This document shows, one piece after another, positions 9,218 through 21,568 of a DNA stretch of 64,000 nt. The DNA is from Candidatus Streptomyces philanthi. GTDB taxonomy: Bacteria; Actinomycetota; Actinomycetes; Streptomycetales; Streptomycetaceae. The stretch spans positions 930,001 through 994,000 of the forward strand of contig CP073042.1 of NCBI GenBank assembly GCA_018114805.1. Direction: 5' to 3'. The notes under the pieces were generated by a model. It made no database searches. It saw only the letters and a list, made by a program, of their open reading frames with translations, and had not been told where the DNA came from. Both the position numbers and the translations under genes were made by a program. Every line of letters begins with the position of its first letter. Positions within the stretch are counted from its first letter, which is position 1.

Positions 9218-10042
9218 TCACGCCACTCGGTTCCCCCCTCCCCTGCCCGGCTGGCCGTCGGGCGCCGGCGCACGACACGGCCCGCGCCGCCCCCGGGGCG
9301 AGCCCTGCGAGCCTTCCGGCCGCTCAGGCACCTCCCGCCCGCTACGCCACGTCCGTCCGGGCCGCCGGCGACACCAGTCCGATTGGTACGCGGCGATCAC
9401 GAGCTGGGCCCGGTCGCGTGCCAGCAGCTTGCCCATGATGCGGCTGACGTGTGTCTTGGCCGTCAACGGGCTCAGGCCCAACGCCTCGGCTATCTCCGCG
9501 TTGTTCAGCCCGCGCCCCACCAGGGTGAGCACCTGGCGCTCCCGGTCGGAGAGCGCGGCCAGCGTGTCGGGGACGGCAGGGGCCGGTGGCAGCGGGGCGG
9601 GCAGGCGGAGGACGCGGGCGATGAGGCGGGCCGTGGGACCCGGCGACAGGAGGGCCTCCCCCGCCGCCACGGTACGGATCGCGTCCAGCAGCTCCGCCGG
9701 CTTGGTGTCCTTGACCAGGAACCCCGAGGCCCCCGCGCGCAGGGCGTCCACGATGTACTCGTCGGTGTCGTACGTCGTGAGGACCAGCACCTTCACGTCG
9801 GCCAACTCCGCGTCCGCCGCGATGCGTCGCGTCGCGTCGATCCCGTCCAGTTCCGGCATGCGGATGTCCATCACGACGAGGTCGACGTCGACCGCGCGGG
9901 CCAGCTCGACCGCCTCCCTGCCGTTGCCCGCCTGGCCGACCGCCCGCATGTCGCGGGCCGACTCGACGAGCATCGCGAAGGCGGCTCGCACCAGCGTCTG
10001 ATCGTCGGCGAGCAGTACCCGAATGGGCTGCGACGCACTCAC
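9218..10042 (-). CDS. NarL/LuxR-family response regulator, C-terminus shifted
   Basis: Two-component response regulator. The receiver domain shows the acidic pocket LLADDQ, phospho-acceptor Asp in VVMDIRMPELDG (about residue 57), the switch Thr in VLTTYD and the Lys in FLVKD. The output domain is a LuxR helix-turn-helix: LSDRERQVLTLVGRGLNNAEIAEAL...TAKTHVSRIMGKL. Homologues end YQSGLVSPAARTDVA; here a G is missing at about 9380, so the frame leaves that ending (its TAG is at 9342-9344) and adds ~45 unrelated residues to 9218. The folded domains are complete, so it may still work. Pairs with the kinase gene upstream. Confidence 0.87.
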   Translation of the reverse strand: MSASQPIRVLLADDQTLVRAAFAMLVESARDMRAVGQAGNGREAVELARAVDVDLVVMDIRMPELDGIDATRRIAADAELADVKVLVLTTYDTDEYIVDALRAGASGFLVKDTKPAELLDAIRTVAAGEALLSPGPTARLIARVLRLPAPLPPAPAVPDTLAALSDRERQVLTLVGRGLNNAEIAEALGLSPLTAKTHVSRIMGKLLARDRAQLVIAAYQSDWCRRRPGRTWRSGREVPERPEGSQGSPRGRRGPCRAPAPDGQPGRGGGNRVA

Positions 10043-10312
10043 GACGCGTCCTCCTTTGTCTGTCCTCTTGCCTCGGATATCTCGGACCGCGCCGCCGCCC
10101 GTGCTCCGGGGGACCGTGGCCCGGCCCGCGGCTCCTCATGCCGCGCCGCCTCCGACTCGAGGGACGGTTCGGGGCGGTGCCGGCCGGGGGCCGGGGGGCC
10201 GGGCCCGCCGTGGATCGGGCCGGGGCGGGACACGGTACACGGGCTCCGCGTCGGGGCTCGCCTGATCCCTGGCCGCGGTCTTCCCACCCGCACTCGCGCT
10301 CCTGGCGCCCTT

Positions 10313-11878
10313 TCAACCGAAGGCCGTCGACTCGCCGCGCGGCGCGGCCGGGCCGCCGCGCGGCGTGCTGGTCAGCGGCAGGATCGCCCGGACGACGAAC
10401 CCCGCGCCGTCCGCCCGCCAGCCAGCCGTGACCGAACCCCCGACACTGCGCGCCCGCTCGCGCATGCCGGCGATGCCGAAGCCCCCGGCGCCGATTGAGC
10501 CGTCCCCGCCGGGGCCGACCGGACTACCGGAGGCGCCGGGGACCGCCCGAACTACCGGAACCCTGGCCGTCCGTGCCGGGCCTGGCGGCGCTCGTACCGC
10601 CGCCAAGGCCCCGGGCCGGCTCCGGCCGAGCCTCCGCGCCTCTGGGCCCCTCCGCCGGCGCCCGGCCGGCCCGCCGCACCCGTCGCGCCGGCGGCGCGGA
10701 GCCCGGTGGGCGCGGACTCGTCGCGCGTGGGCGCGGCGGGGTCGGCCGGGGCGCCACCGCGCCGCTGGGCCGGGACGTGGGTCAAGGGCGGCCCGTCGTC
10801 GGTCACCGTGACGCTCAACGCCTCGCCCTCCGCCCAGAGGTGGGGAACCGTCCGCACGGTGGCCACCGTGCGGACGTCGGGGCCCGCGTGCCGCACCGCG
10901 TTGGTGAGCGCCTCCTGGACGATGCGGTACGCCGCCCCCACCGCCGGCGGGACCGCGGACGCGGCCGACGGGGTCAGCGGGAAGTCCAGCATGACGCGGG
11001 CCCCCGCCGCCTCGGCCGAACTAGCCAGGTCGGGCCAGGCCCGCGAGCCCCGGGGGCGGGCGGGTAGCGTCGGTCGCAGGCTTCGCCTCCCCGGCCCGCA
11101 GCACCCCCAGCGTGGTGCGGAGTTCGGCCCGGGCGTCCCGGCAGGTGTCGGCTATCGAGTCCAACGCCTTGGCGACCGCGTCCCGGTCGAGCCGGTCCGG
11201 ATCGGCGACCAGCACGTGCGCCGCCACCGATGTCTGCACGCCGATCAGCATGATGCTGTGGGCCAACAGGTCGTGCAGGTCACGGGCGATCCGCAGGCGT
11301 TCCTCGGCGACCCGTCGCGCGGCCTCCTCCTCCCGGGTGCGCTCGGTGCGCTCGGCCCGCTCCACGATGGCGGCCACGTAGTTGCGGTGCGTCCTGACCG
11401 CTATGCCGATCACCACCACCGCCAACAGCCAACCGGAGCTGCGCATCATCTCCGGCAGCGCCTGCTCGTCAGGCGAGTTAGACATCAGCACCGCCATGAC
11501 GCCGACTATCGCGCTGAGCGCCACCAGCGACCTGCACGCCGCCGCCCCCACCGCCAACGCGTACAGCGCGACCACGCCAGCCGGCACCGTGGCGAAGTGC
11601 GCGTAGTCCAGCGAGTGGTAGGGGCCGACGGCCAGCACGACCACCACCGTGGTGGCCGTCGGGGCGGTCCTGCGGGACACCAGCGCCAGCGCGCTCACAA
11701 CGAGCAGCGCCCAGCCGAGGGCGTCGGGGCTGCTGCCGTCGTGGCGCACGCTGAGCGCCAGCAGGCTCTGGACGACGAGCACCGCCAGCGCGAGCGCCAC
11801 GTCCCACGCCGACGGGCGAGCCCTCGTCTTGGCGGGCGGGCGCCGGTTGCCTCGCAAGGCGGCGGTGAATTCGGTCAT
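10313..11878 (-). pseudogene. NarL-type sensor histidine kinase, frameshifted twice
   Basis: Membrane sensor kinase of the HisKA_3/LiaS-NarX type. From ATG 11878 there are several hydrophobic segments and a HisKA_3 dimerisation helix with the phospho-acceptor His (ERLRIARDLHDLLAHSIMLIGVQ). An extra C at about 11032 then ends the frame at 11021. The next part, in another frame (10992 down to ~10730), holds the ATPase N box (YRIVQEALTNAVRHAG) and DDG. The last part is back in the first frame and holds the G2 box FGIAGMRERARSVGG plus the C-terminus, ending at 10313. A Gly/Pro/Arg-rich insertion separates the two ATPase boxes. As sequenced it cannot make a full kinase. Cognate regulator lies 270 nt downstream. 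Confidence 0.8.
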
Positions 11879-12172
11879 CTGCACGGTCCCATCGTGCGGC
11901 ACGGGCCCGACTTTCGCTCCGTCCCCGCCCTCGCCTGTGGATAACTTCCGATCACGCCTGCTCGGCCGGGCCGTTGACCTGGTGAGCGAGGCGCGGCCGG
12001 GCCCGTACGGACCCGGCCATGACTACGCCTCCGCGCACGCCCGGGAGGGGCGTACGCGGAGGCGGGCGGGGCTCGCCGGTCACCGGCGGGCCGCACGTGG
12101 TCGCGGCGGCCGGCCGGCGTCGACCGAGCCGTCAGGCCCTCGGCCGGCCGCCCGGGTCGGCCCGCCGGGCCG

Positions 12173-14300
12173 TCAGCCGACCGGCTCTGCCGTCCGCTCC
12201 GGTGTCGGGGCCGGGGCGGGCCACGGCGCCTGGCGGCGGAAGAGCTTGCCGGGCCACCAGATCCACCGGTCGAGCAGCAGGCTCGCCGAGGTGACCAGGT
12301 AGGTGCGGACCAGGAAGGTGTCGAGGAGCACGCCGACAGCGATGATGAAGCCGAGTTCCAGCATCATCGCCATCGGCATGGTCGGCAGCACCGCGAAGGT
12401 CGCGGCCAACACCAGCCCGGCCGAGGCGATCACGCCGCCCGTGGTGTGCAGCGCGGTCAGAGCCGCCTGCGGCGTGCTCGCGCCCTTGATCGCCTCTTCG
12501 CGCATCCGGTGCATCAGGAAGATGCCGTGGTCGACGCCGAGGGCCACCAGGAAGACGAAGGTGATCAACGGGAGTCCGGGATCGATGCCCTTCAGGTCGA
12601 AGACCGGCTCGAAGAGCAGCCCGCCGAGCCCGGTCGCCGCGCCCAAGACCGTGACTACGGCTGCCACCAGCATCACCGACGCGATCAGGCTGCGCAGCAG
12701 GGCAATCAGAATCAGCAACACCGCGAGCATCACCAGCGGAATGACCACCTTGCGGTCGTCCGCGTTGGTCTTCTCCAGGTCGATCTGTTCCGCGCTCGCG
12801 CCGCCGACCAGGGCCTTGCCCCCGTCGGTGGTAGCGAGTTCGGAACGGAGTCCCTTGATGGTGCTGACCTCGCCCGCCGACTCCGGGGCGTCCTTGGCGA
12901 ACGCGCTGATCTCCGTCCACCCCTCGCCGCTGCGACCGCGCTCGGCCCTGACGATCCCGTCGTGGCCCTGAGTCACGCGCAGCACGGCGTCCGCGTTGGC
13001 GGTGCGGGCCATGATGGTGATCGGTTGGCTGCCCTGTTCGGGATAGGCCCTGGCCAGTGTCTGCATGGCCGAGACCGACTCGGGCTTGTCGGTGAAGGTG
13101 TCCTCCTGCTTGAGGTCGCCGGACGCGTTCAGCGCGCCGAGGGCGAGTGCCCCGAGCAGCGCCAGGCCGCCCACCAGGAACGTGATCGGGCGCCGGCTGA
13201 CCGAACCCGCCCATGGCCGCGAACACGTTGCGCCGCTTCGCGGGCGTGCTGCCGTGCGCGGGGATCAGCGGCCAGAACACCCGGCGCCCGAGCAGCACCA
13301 GGACGGCGGGCAGCAGCGTCAGCATGGCGGCCAGCGCGCACACCACGCCCGCCGCGCCGACCGGCCCGAGCCCCTTGCTGCTGCTCAGATCGGCGGCGAG
13401 CAGGCACATCAGGCCGGCGGCCACCGTCCCGGACGAGGCGAGCACGGCGGCCCCGCAGCCGCGCAGGGCGGCCACCATCGCGTCGTACGGGTGTGTGTAG
13501 CGGCGCAGCTCCTCCCGGTACCTGGCGGTGAGCAACAGGGCGTAGTCGGTGCCAGCGCCGAAGACCAGCACGGTCATGACGGCCGAGCTCATGCCGGTGA
13601 CGGTCACGTCGAACCCCTGCGAGAGCCCGTAGACCACGGCCATCGCGGTCACCGTGGCGGCGCCGACGACGAGCAGCGGCACCAGCCACAGGAAGGGACT
13701 GCGGTAGGTGAGGATCAGCAGCAGGACGACGACGGCCGCGGTGGCGAACATCAGCGTGCCGTCGACGGTCTCGAAGACCTTGTTCGCGTCGGCGCCCAGG
13801 CCGCCGGAGCCGCCGACCTCCACGCTCAACCCCTCGGGGTGGTCATCGACGGCCTCGCGGATGTCGTCGACCGCCTTGTTCTGGTCCTCCTCGTCCGGCA
13901 TCCCGGCCAGCGACACCCCGTACATCACCGTGGCGCCGTCCTTGGAGTCCACCGCCCGTGGCTGCTGGCCGCCGCTGAACTGATACGCGTCGGCCAGCCC
14001 GGCTATGTGCTCGCGGGCGCTCGCCCGGTCGGCTTCGGTCAGCCCGCCGTCGCGGTGGTAGACGAGGATCAGATCGGTGGTGTCGCCGCCCGGCATGCTC
14101 TCCTGGAGCTCGGCCACCCGGGTCGAATCGGCTCTCGCCGGAAGGTAGTTGACCGCCGTGTCGTCCTGGACGCCACCGAGCTTGCCGGCGAAGGGCATGG
14201 CCACGGCGATGATGGCGATCCACAGGGCCACCACCGCCCAGGGCACCCCCCGTCGCTGGCGCTTGCTCGCGGCGGGGCCCGTCGGGCCGTGCTCCCGCAC
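12173..14300 (-). pseudogene. MMPL/RND-family membrane transporter, frameshifted in the middle
   Basis: Large exporter of the MMPL (mycobacterial membrane protein large) group, ~708 residues if repaired. The N-terminal half has a first membrane helix (VVALWIAIIAVAMPFAGKLGG), a periplasmic domain, then a helix bundle with GTDYALLLTARYREELRR, the typical MMPL motif. The C-terminal half repeats the pattern (helices from VVIPLVMLAVLL, then GVDHGIFLMHRMREEA). The two halves are in different frames: an extra base at about 13194-13198 breaks QRRPITFLVGG. GTG 14300 has GGGGAG with a 7-nt spacer. An ATG at 14434 with a stronger site is in another frame, so a further indel near the 5' end is possible. 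Substrate unknown. Confidence 0.82.
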
Positions 14301-14699
14301 CGACCCGCTCCCCCGGGCCGCCGCCTCGCCGTGGCCGCGCGCGCCCCCGGCCGGCGCGGTGTCCGCTCTCCCGCCGTCCGGATCTGGCGCGTCCCCGCCA
14401 ACCCGCTGCCCCCGGTGGTCCGTGCGACCGCCATGCGGGCCTCCCCTCCTGTGCCTGATGTGCTGACACGTCCAGGGTTCCGCGTCGAAGGGCGGCGATC
14501 GTCGCCATGGGGAGGGAGATGTCCGGTACTTCGTCGGGGGGCCGCACCTCGGCGTTACTCCCTGGGGAGTACACCCGACAGCGCCCCATGCCCCACGTCG
14601 CACGCGTACCGCGTCTCGGTGTGGCGGGGGTGAGAGGCGGGGTCCGGAAGCGGCCGAGACCAGACGGCATCCGGCGAGGTCAGGCGGTGCCCGGCGGGG
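14301..14699. other. 399-nt region upstream of the MMPL gene
   Basis: No separate gene is supported. On the minus strand an AGGAGGGGAGG followed by ATG at 14434 is a perfect-looking start signal. Its frame closes at 14069 after non-family sequence. It may be the original MMPL start, separated from the intact frame by an indel, or a chance match. The rest should contain the MMPL promoter and the 3' end of the TerB-like transcript. Confidence 0.4.
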
Positions 14700-15410
14700 T
14701 CAGGAGGCGGCGAGGAGCAGGCGTGCCGTGTCGTCGGTGTCGAGCGACAGGGCGCGGCCCACCGTTTCCAGCACCGCGCGCTCGGCGGGGCAGTACGCGC
14801 CGTCCGCCAGCGCGATGCGCGCCCCCCGCAGGAGGATGCTCTCGCGGCCGACCGGGGCCAGGTGCGGGGCCAACGGTTCCAGGGCCTCGTGCAGTTCGAT
14901 GGCCAGGGTCATGCTCGGGTCGCCCAGGCCGAAGGCGATGGTCGGCACGTCGTCGCCGATGCCGGGCAGCCACCCGGTGTCGGCGGCCAGTGCCGCGATC
15001 AGGTCGAGCAACTGGTCCTCGTCGCAGTCCGCGTACCCCGCCGCGCGCACCGCGCCGACGGCCGCCTGGCGCACCGGGCGGGCCTCGGTGCCGCCCGCGG
15101 CGAGGACTGCCAGGGCCACCGTGTGCACGGCGTCCCGCAGCATGGCGGACAACCTCGTGGTGGTGGGGTGGTCCAGGGCCTCGGTCCCGAAGTGCGCATG
15201 GCAAGCCGAGCACTCGACGACGGGCGCCACCGCGCCGCGCGGCAGCAGGGGCAGCCCGAGGAGGACGACTCTGCGGCGGCCCGTGCGGCGCCGGTAGTTG
15301 CGGTCGCCGCCGCAGGCGGCGCAGAAGAACTCCCCGTCGTCGACCTTGCGCCAGCTCGTGCGGATGCCGATGACGCACAGGCTCCGTTCGCGTGGCTCTC
15401 GCGCGTACAT
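14700..15410 (-). CDS. TerB-like domain protein with N-terminal zinc ribbon
   Basis: 236-residue soluble protein. The N-terminus has two CxxC pairs (FFCAACGGD and VECSACHAHFG, about residues 28-70) flanking an Arg-rich stretch, forming a zinc ribbon. The C-terminal ~150 residues are helical with acidic motifs (DCDEDQLLDLIAALAAD, LADGAYCPAERAVLETV) resembling the TerB fold of tellurite-resistance associated proteins. ATG 15410 has a strong GGGAGGTG ribosome site. The gene stands alone between MMPL and leuA, and the frame is intact. Function unknown; TerB-fold proteins are linked to metal and stress responses near membranes. Confidence 0.7.
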   Translation of the reverse strand: MYAREPRERSLCVIGIRTSWRKVDDGEFFCAACGGDRNYRRRTGRRRVVLLGLPLLPRGAVAPVVECSACHAHFGTEALDHPTTTRLSAMLRDAVHTVALAVLAAGGTEARPVRQAAVGAVRAAGYADCDEDQLLDLIAALAADTGWLPGIGDDVPTIAFGLGDPSMTLAIELHEALEPLAPHLAPVGRESILLRGARIALADGAYCPAERAVLETVGRALSLDTDDTARLLLAAS

Positions 15411-15603
15411 CGCGTGGCACCTCCCTGACGCTTCGCATCGCTCCGTTGCGCTGCTTCAACACGCCTCTGCTCATTCGTTATGCATCTGAGAGCAGAGTCG
15501 CCGCCTTGACGTGATGTTAGCCACATCCGAGACGCGGCGCCAGTACCCCGTGCGGAGACAACTGTGGTTGCTCCCAGGGGCGTACCCGGGCCCGAACGCC
15601 ACG

Positions 15604-15644
15604 GCCCGGGCCCTGCCTGCCGAAACGGCGTGCGGGGCCCGGGC
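15604..15644 (-). terminator. leuA terminator hairpin
   Basis: A perfect 10-bp stem pairs GCCCGGGCCC (15604-15613) with GGGCCCGGGC (15635-15644), loop ~21 nt. It lies 92 nt beyond the leuA stop. There is no U tract, as is common in Streptomyces. Confidence 0.65.
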
Positions 15645-15735
15645 TCGGTGAGTGACGGCGCCGGACCGGAACCGGCGACCGGAGAGCGGCCGGCAGGTTC
15701 AGGTGGGGCCAGCGGGGCGGGTGGTGCCCCGGGGG

Positions 15736-17777
<2,042 letters not shown>

Positions 17778-17883
17778 TATGCGGGATGGGCGCTGTCACG
17801 CGCTGTGCGCGAGCAAGCACTCAATTTCGGTAATCGCGACGCCACGTCATGACAGGACCACCGGCCGGTGCCACATTGCCCCC

Positions 17884-19007
17884 ATGGACGACTCACGCAC
17901 GCGCAACCGCCCGCCGGCCGCAGCCAACGCGGCCCGACACCCCTCCGACCACACCCACCACCACGGTGTCTTCTGCACCATCGTCCCCCCACACGTCCTG
18001 GACCGACTGGCCCGCGCCGACGACCCGGCACTGCACGAGCCGGCCCGCGGCACCCTGGAGCGGGACGCCCTGCAGCGCACCAGGCGGCGCATCACCACGG
18101 TCCGTGGCATCCGCGCCACCGCCGCCGACCGCGAGGCCACGGACCAGCCGCGCCGGACGATCTACGACGCCGGGAACCGCGAGGAGTTGCCCGGCAAGAA
18201 GGTCCGCGGCGAGGGCGAGGACCCGGGCCAGGACGCGAGCATCAACCGGGCCTACGCCGGCCTCGGCGCCACCTTCGACCTGTTCCTCAAGGTCTACGGC
18301 CGGCGCTCCATCGACGGCGGCGGCCTGCCGCTGGACGCGACCGTCCACTACGGCCAGGACTACGGCAACGCGTTCTGGGACGGCGAGCGCATGGTCTTCG
18401 GCGACGGCGACGGCGAGGTCCTCCGGGACTTCACGCTGCCGCTCGACGTCACCGGCCACGAACTCACCCACGGCGTCACGCAGTACACCGCCAACCGGAG
18501 TACTTCAGCCAGCCGGGCGCGCTCAACGAGTCGGTCTCCGACGTCTTCGGCGCGCTGATCAAGCAGCACTCCCTGGGCCAGACCGCCGACCAGGCCGACT
18601 AGCTGATCGGCGCGGAGCTGCTGACCGACCGGGTGACCGGCGAGGCGCTGCGCTCGATGAAGGCCCCGGGCACCGCGTACGACGACGATGTGCTCGGCAA
18701 GGACCCGCACCCCGCCACGATGGACGACTACGTCGACACCAGCGACGACAACGGCGGCGTCCACATCAACTCGGGCATCCCCAACCACGCGTTCTACCTG
18801 GCCGCGACGGACCTCGGCGGCTACGCCTGGGAGCGGGCAGGCCAGATCTGGTACGACGTCCTGACCGGTGGCGAACTGGCCGCCGACGCCAACTTCACCG
18901 ACTTCGCCCGGCTGACCCTCGCGGCGGCCGAGAGCAGGTTCGGGGCCGGCGACGAGCAGCGCGCGCTCCAGAAGGCGTGGTCCCGCGTGGGGGTGGAGAC
19001 GGCCTAG
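17884..19007 (+). pseudogene. M4 (thermolysin/protealysin-type) metalloprotease, frameshift plus in-frame TAG
   Basis: Zinc endopeptidase of the protealysin-like group, with the short propeptide motif (GVFCTIVPPHVLDRLA) and no signal peptide. The zinc motif GHELTHGVTQ is at about residues 191-200. In this gene one T is lost at about 18495 (expected AACCTGGAG), so the frame changes before EYFSQPGALNESVSDVFG, which holds the third zinc ligand Glu. Further on a TAG at 18600-18602 interrupts ...TADQAD-LIGAELL where Trp (TGG) is expected. The remainder (HINSGIPNHAFYLAA, active-site His) is intact to the TAG stop at 19007. As sequenced, no active enzyme can be made. An emfourin-like inhibitor gene follows. 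Confidence 0.85.
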
Positions 19008-19022
19008 CCGCCGCCCCAAGCC

Positions 19023-19053
19023 GTGCCCGGGCCGGTGGCGCCGGCTCGGGCAC
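19023..19053 (+). terminator. Hairpin between protease and inhibitor genes
   Basis: GTGCCCGGGCCGG pairs with CCGGCTCGGGCAC around a 5-nt loop, with one G-T wobble. It starts 15 nt after the protease stop. It may terminate or attenuate transcription into the inhibitor gene. Confidence 0.65.
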
Positions 19054-19107
19054 GCCCGGCAGGGGGGCGGGTAGCGGGGCGCCCCCTCGGCCCGGTAGAG
19101 AGGGACC

Positions 19108-19374
19108 ATGCGGATTACCGTCACCAGAACCGGCGGCTTCGCCGGCATCACGCGCCGGGCGGGCCTCGACAGCAGCGGCCGCGCCGACGCCCCCCACCTG
19201 GAGGAGCTGACCCGCGCCGCGCTGGCCGACGGGGCGCCGGACCGGCCGGCGGGCGTGCCCGACGGCTTCCAGTACGGCATCGAGGTGGACGGTGCCACGG
19301 TCTACTGCGCCGACCCGCGCCTCAGCGCGGCGCAGCGGGAGTTGATCAGGACGGTGCTGCGCGAGGGGGCGTAA
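19108..19374 (+). CDS. Emfourin-like protealysin inhibitor
   Basis: 88-residue protein starting MRITVTRTGGFAGITRR and containing DGFQYGIEVDGATVYCADPRLSAAQRELI. This matches the small-protein family that includes emfourin, the intracellular inhibitor encoded next to protealysin in other bacteria. ATG 19108 has a GAGAGGGA ribosome site. Emfourin binds the active site of its partner M4 protease. The partner gene immediately upstream is broken here, while this inhibitor is intact. Assignment rests on similarity plus the conserved protease-inhibitor pairing. Confidence 0.75.
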   Translation: MRITVTRTGGFAGITRRAGLDSSGRADAPHLEELTRAALADGAPDRPAGVPDGFQYGIEVDGATVYCADPRLSAAQRELIRTVLREGA

Positions 19375-19448
19375 CCGGCGCGCCACGGCCGACTACGGAG
19401 CGTGCAAACCATTGGCCCCGCGCGGCGGGGTGTTGCTTGGATCGCGAC

Positions 19449-20267
19449 ATGATCTCTCACCACCCCACGCTGGATCGCCTGGAGCGGTACTACGACGCGG
19501 TGTTACGCCCGCTCGCCCGGGCCGAGGACGTCGGGCCCTGACCCTGTTCGTCCGCGACGGGGCCGGCTGGCCGCTGTACGCGCGGCCCGCGCTGGGGCTC
19601 ACGGCGGACGTGAGCGCGGACGACGTGGACCGGATGCGGGCCAGACAGCGGGCGCTCGGCCTCCCGGAGAACTTCGAGTGGGTGGCGGAGACCACGCCCA
19701 CGCTGCGCGCCGCCGCGCTGCGGTCCGGGCTGGTGGTGCGCGAGCACCCGCTGCTGGTGCTGGGGGCCGGCGCGCTGTTGCCGGTCGTGCGCCACCGGCC
19801 CGACGGCGTCACGGTGCGCATGGTGGCCCCCGCCGATCCCGCGCTGTCCAGCGCCCTGACGGTGCCGCACCTCGCGTTCGCGGAGCCCGGCGGCCGGGTC
19901 GGCGCGACGGGGCTCGCGGAGTTGGTGGCGGCGCTGCCCCGGCACGGCGGGCAGTCGGCGGTGCGGACCGTCGTGGAGGGGATCAGGGCCGGGCGGACGG
20001 CGGTCGCGGCGGCCGTAGACGACGAGAGCGGGCTCGCGCTGTGCGCGGGCCAGCGGCACGTGGTCGCGGACGTCAGCGAGATCGTCGGCGTCGGCACGCT
20101 GCCGCGGGCTGGCGCTCGCGGTGACGTCCGCGCTCGCGACGGACGCCCGCGCCCGTGGGATACGCACCGTCTTCCTGTCCGCGTCCGACGCCGAGGTGGA
20201 GCGACTGTACGAGCAGATCGGCTTCGTCCGGGTGGGCACGGCGCTGGTCGCGAGCCCGGCGGCGTGA
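19449..20267 (+). pseudogene. GNAT family N-acetyltransferase, frameshifted twice
   Basis: A predicted CoA-dependent acetyltransferase in three pieces. From ATG 19449: MISHHPTLDRLERYYDAVLRP, then a frameshift at about 19536, where one C is missing and TGA appears at once. The second piece (LTLFVRDGAGWPLYARPAL through ADVSEIVGVGTLP) covers the N-terminal lobe and core. A missing G at about 20106 breaks the acetyl-CoA loop. The third frame continues RGLALAVTSALATDARARGIRTVFLSA and YEQIGFVRVGTA, the typical GNAT ending. With both bases restored the gene is ~273 residues. Substrate unknown. Confidence 0.78.
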
Positions 20268-20379
20268 CGCCGGCCCCGGGGCGGTCGCCCGGCACCGGCC
20301 GGGACCGCTCGGGGGACGGGCACGCGCCGGGGCGTGGGGGCCTCCGGCTCACCGTGCCGGGATGGTCCCGGGGCGTTGC

Positions 20380-21321
20380 TCAGAAACCGAGCTTGCGGAG
20401 CTGCTTGGGGTCGCGCTGCCAGTCCTTGGCGACCTTGACGTGGAGGTCGAGATAGACCGGGGTGCCGAGCAGGGCCTCGATGTGCTTGCGGGACTTCATG
20501 CCGACCTCCTTCAGGCGGGCGCCCTTCGGGCCGATGATGATGCCCTTCTGGCTCGGCCGCTCGATGTAGACGTTGACGTGCACGTCGAGGAGGGGCTTGT
20601 CCTTGGGGCGGTCCGCGCGCGGGATCATCTCCTCGACGACGACCGCGATGGAGTGCGGCAGCTCGTCCCGCACCCCCTCCAGGGCGGCCTCGCGGATCAG
20701 CTCGGCGACCATGACCTGCTCCGGCTCGTCGGTCAGGTCGCCCTCCGGGTAGAGCGGCGGGCTCTCCGGCAGGAGCGGCACGAGCAGGTCGGCGAGCAGG
20801 TGGACCTGGGTGTCCGCGACCGCCGAGACCGGCACGATCTCGGCCCATTCGATGCCGAGGTCGCGGCCAAGCTGGTCGATGGCGATCAGTTGCTCGGCGA
20901 GCTGCTGGGAGTCCACGAGGTCGGTCTTGGTGACGATCGCGACCTTGGGCGTCTTCTTGATGCCGGCCAGTTCGGTGGCGATGTAACGGTCGCCGGGGCC
21001 GAGCTTCTGGTCGGTGGCCAGGCAGAACCCGATCACGTCGACCTCGGCCCAGGTGGTCCGTACGACGTCGTTGAGGCGCTCTCCGAGCAGCGTGCGTGGC
21101 TTGTGCAGACCGGGGGTGTCCACGAGGACGAGCTGCGCCTCGGGGCGGTGCACGATGCCGCGCACGGTGTGCCGGGTGGTCTGCGGCCGGTTGGAAGTGA
21201 TGGCCACCTTGGTGCCGACCAGAGCGTTCGTCAGGGTGGACTTGCCCGCGTTCGGGCGGCCGACGAAACAGGCGAAGCCCGCGCGGTGGGGGGCTTTCGA
21301 AGAGGGAGTACGAGCGCTCAT
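20380..21321 (-). CDS. era: GTPase Era
   Basis: Ras-like GTPase that binds the 3' end of 16S rRNA and is needed for 30S ribosome assembly. Motifs: G1 GRPNAGKST (about residues 21-29), G3 DTPGLHK, G4 TKTDL (the common form is NKxD), and a C-terminal KH domain with IIIGPKGARLKEVG. 313 residues, normal. ATG 21321 gives MSARTPSSKAPHRAG; an ATG 9 nt upstream is an alternative. It is last in a minus-strand run with ybeY, also a ribosome maturation factor, so the block is functionally linked. Confidence 0.95.
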   Translation of the reverse strand: MSARTPSSKAPHRAGFACFVGRPNAGKSTLTNALVGTKVAITSNRPQTTRHTVRGIVHRPEAQLVLVDTPGLHKPRTLLGERLNDVVRTTWAEVDVIGFCLATDQKLGPGDRYIATELAGIKKTPKVAIVTKTDLVDSQQLAEQLIAIDQLGRDLGIEWAEIVPVSAVADTQVHLLADLLVPLLPESPPLYPEGDLTDEPEQVMVAELIREAALEGVRDELPHSIAVVVEEMIPRADRPKDKPLLDVHVNVYIERPSQKGIIIGPKGARLKEVGMKSRKHIEALLGTPVYLDLHVKVAKDWQRDPKQLRKLGF

Positions 21322-21568
21322 GCGGGCCATTCTCCCCGATCGGGGCGCCGGCCCCGACCAACCGGGCCCGCGCCGGGCCCGGCCGGGCCCGCCACCGCTG
21401 GTTCCACGTGGCCGTCGACGGGGTCGGCCCGCCACCGGATCGGCCCGGCGAGACGGGCGGCGTGGCGAAGCGGGCCGGCCCCTCGCCAGCGGGGCGGGGC
21501 CAACTCGTCGCGCCCGCGCGCCAGGTGCGGCGGTCGGTCCATGGCCTACGGCCTCGGCCCGGCGGTGG

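Noticed and set aside
14069..14434. A separate gene from ATG 14434 with a strong ribosome site
   Set aside because: The encoded sequence has no family pattern and overlaps the MMPL 5' end in another frame; more likely the displaced MMPL start.
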